In this document: piece after piece, positions 34,052 to 34,599 of the stretch
Numbering within the stretch: position 1 is the first letter of the stretch
How the letters are laid out: the number at the start of each line of letters is the position of its first letter
Origin: Actinomycetota bacterium
GTDB lineage: Bacteria; Actinomycetota; Acidimicrobiia; Acidimicrobiales; Ilumatobacteraceae
Length of the DNA: 34,599 nucleotides
Direction of reading: 5' to 3'
NCBI GenBank assembly: GCA_009726095.1
Contig: WLMZ01000025.1
Location: 1-34,599 of the forward strand
Program-made: the position numbers and the translations under genes
The notes under the pieces: generated by a model
Databases searched by the model: none
What the model was told of the DNA's origin: nothing
Seen by the model: the letters and a program-made list of their open reading frames with translations, nothing else

Positions 34052-34599
34052 TCAGTGGGTGAGAACCACGACCGACTGGCCGAGGGCGCGCATCTCGCCG
34101 GTCGAGCTCGGCGCCTGCCCCTCGTTGCCCGGTAGCCAACGCACCACCGTCCATCCGGCGAGCGCAACGATCTCGTTGACGAGATCGACCGATGTCGTGA
34201 CGTTGCGCACACGCTTCCAGCGCGTGATCGGGTCGAGTTCGGCTTCGAGTCGGAACACCTGGCGGGCGACGTCGAGTGTCATCGGCAGACACGAGATGAT
34301 CAACCGGCCACCGGGGCGGACGATGCGTGTGAACTGCACAAGGTAGCGGTACATGTCCTCATGCTCCATATGGGTGAACACCGAGAACGCACAGGCAACA
34401 TCGACCGAGTGGTCGGCCACATCGAATGTCTCGTCGTTCTGGTGCACCAGCCGGACCGCGCACGTGCTCTGCATCTGGATCGGCGCCAACCGCTGGGCGG
34501 CGTGCGCAAGGAAGGTGGGCGCGATGTCGATCCCCACATAGCTGCCCTGCTGCAGGAATTGCACAGCGTGCACTGCGAGACGCCCGTTGCCGCAACCGA
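34052..34599 (-). CDS. Class I SAM-dependent methyltransferase, 5' end cut by the window
   Basis: The fragment reads through the right edge in the frame GCGNGRLAVHAV, which is the SAM motif I, so the true start lies outside the window. It continues with YVGIDIAPTFLAHAAQRL (the acidic D after strand 2 binds the ribose), HSVDVACAFSVFTHMEHEDMYRYL and FTRIVRPGGRLIISCLPM, all standard for the Methyltransf_11/25 group. About 182 residues are present. The substrate cannot be told. Confidence 0.88.
   Translation of the reverse strand, partial: GCGNGRLAVHAVQFLQQGSYVGIDIAPTFLAHAAQRLAPIQMQSTCAVRLVHQNDETFDVADHSVDVACAFSVFTHMEHEDMYRYLVQFTRIVRPGGRLIISCLPMTLDVARQVFRLEAELDPITRWKRVRNVTTSVDLVNEIVALAGWTVVRWLPGNEGQAPSSTGEMRALGQSVVVLTH

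Overview
The window is chromosomal DNA of high G+C content from an actinobacterium. Three things point to Actinomycetota: the block gcvH, FHA protein, MerR, DUF151 nuclease, MerR follows the order known around garA in mycobacteria; many genes have a TANNNT -10 element 6-8 bases before an ATG or GTG, the sign of leaderless transcripts; and three luciferase-like (LLM) oxidoreductases occur in 35 kb. The gene content would suit the Acidimicrobiia (Ilumatobacter-like), but that is an inference. No transposase, phage gene, tRNA, rRNA or CRISPR array was seen, and genes fill almost the whole window. Both ends cut a gene (purK on the left, a SAM methyltransferase on the right).

Layout. 1-7.6 kb (mainly +): end of purK, a short LLM enzyme, a 40-bp perfect palindrome, an FKBP isomerase (-), an S1P-lyase-like PLP enzyme, the threonine-to-glycine pair kbl-tdh, a DUF3237 protein, and a LimB-like LLM enzyme whose start lies in a 22-bp palindrome. 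7.6-9.0 kb (-): a PNPOx-like protein and a tandem universal stress protein; each has a GGGWC-N4-GWCCC palindrome exactly 35 bases before its start. 9.0-12.9 kb (+): tandem glycine riboswitch, gcvP, and a Lys/Ala/Pro-tailed protein. 12.9-17.2 kb (-): gcvH, zinc-ribbon FHA, MerR, DUF151, MerR, gcvT. 17.2-20.4 kb (-): a CDP-alcohol phosphatidyltransferase broken by a frameshift, then a nucleotidyltransferase-phosphomannomutase fusion. 20.5-21.7 kb (+): SDR and HIT proteins. 21.7-26.5 kb (-): a four-gene overlapping operon of lipoprotein, adaptor with Calx-beta insertion, ABC ATPase and MacB-like permease. 26.6-34.6 kb: rlmA, a third LLM enzyme, a GNAT, a thiolase, a DEAD-box helicase, a DUF2207 membrane protein, and the methyltransferase fragment.

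How the genes work together. Glycine metabolism dominates the first half. Kbl and Tdh turn threonine into glycine and acetyl-CoA, and GcvP, GcvH and GcvT turn glycine into CO2, ammonia and methylene-THF. Only gcvP has a visible glycine riboswitch. gcvH and gcvT are the first and last genes of an operon of signalling genes, so their control may follow carbon/nitrogen state. The PNPOx/USP pair looks like a small stress regulon under a DevR/DosR-type response regulator encoded elsewhere. The Calx-beta adaptor operon is the most unusual protein architecture in the window. All functions are read from sequence; no searches were run.
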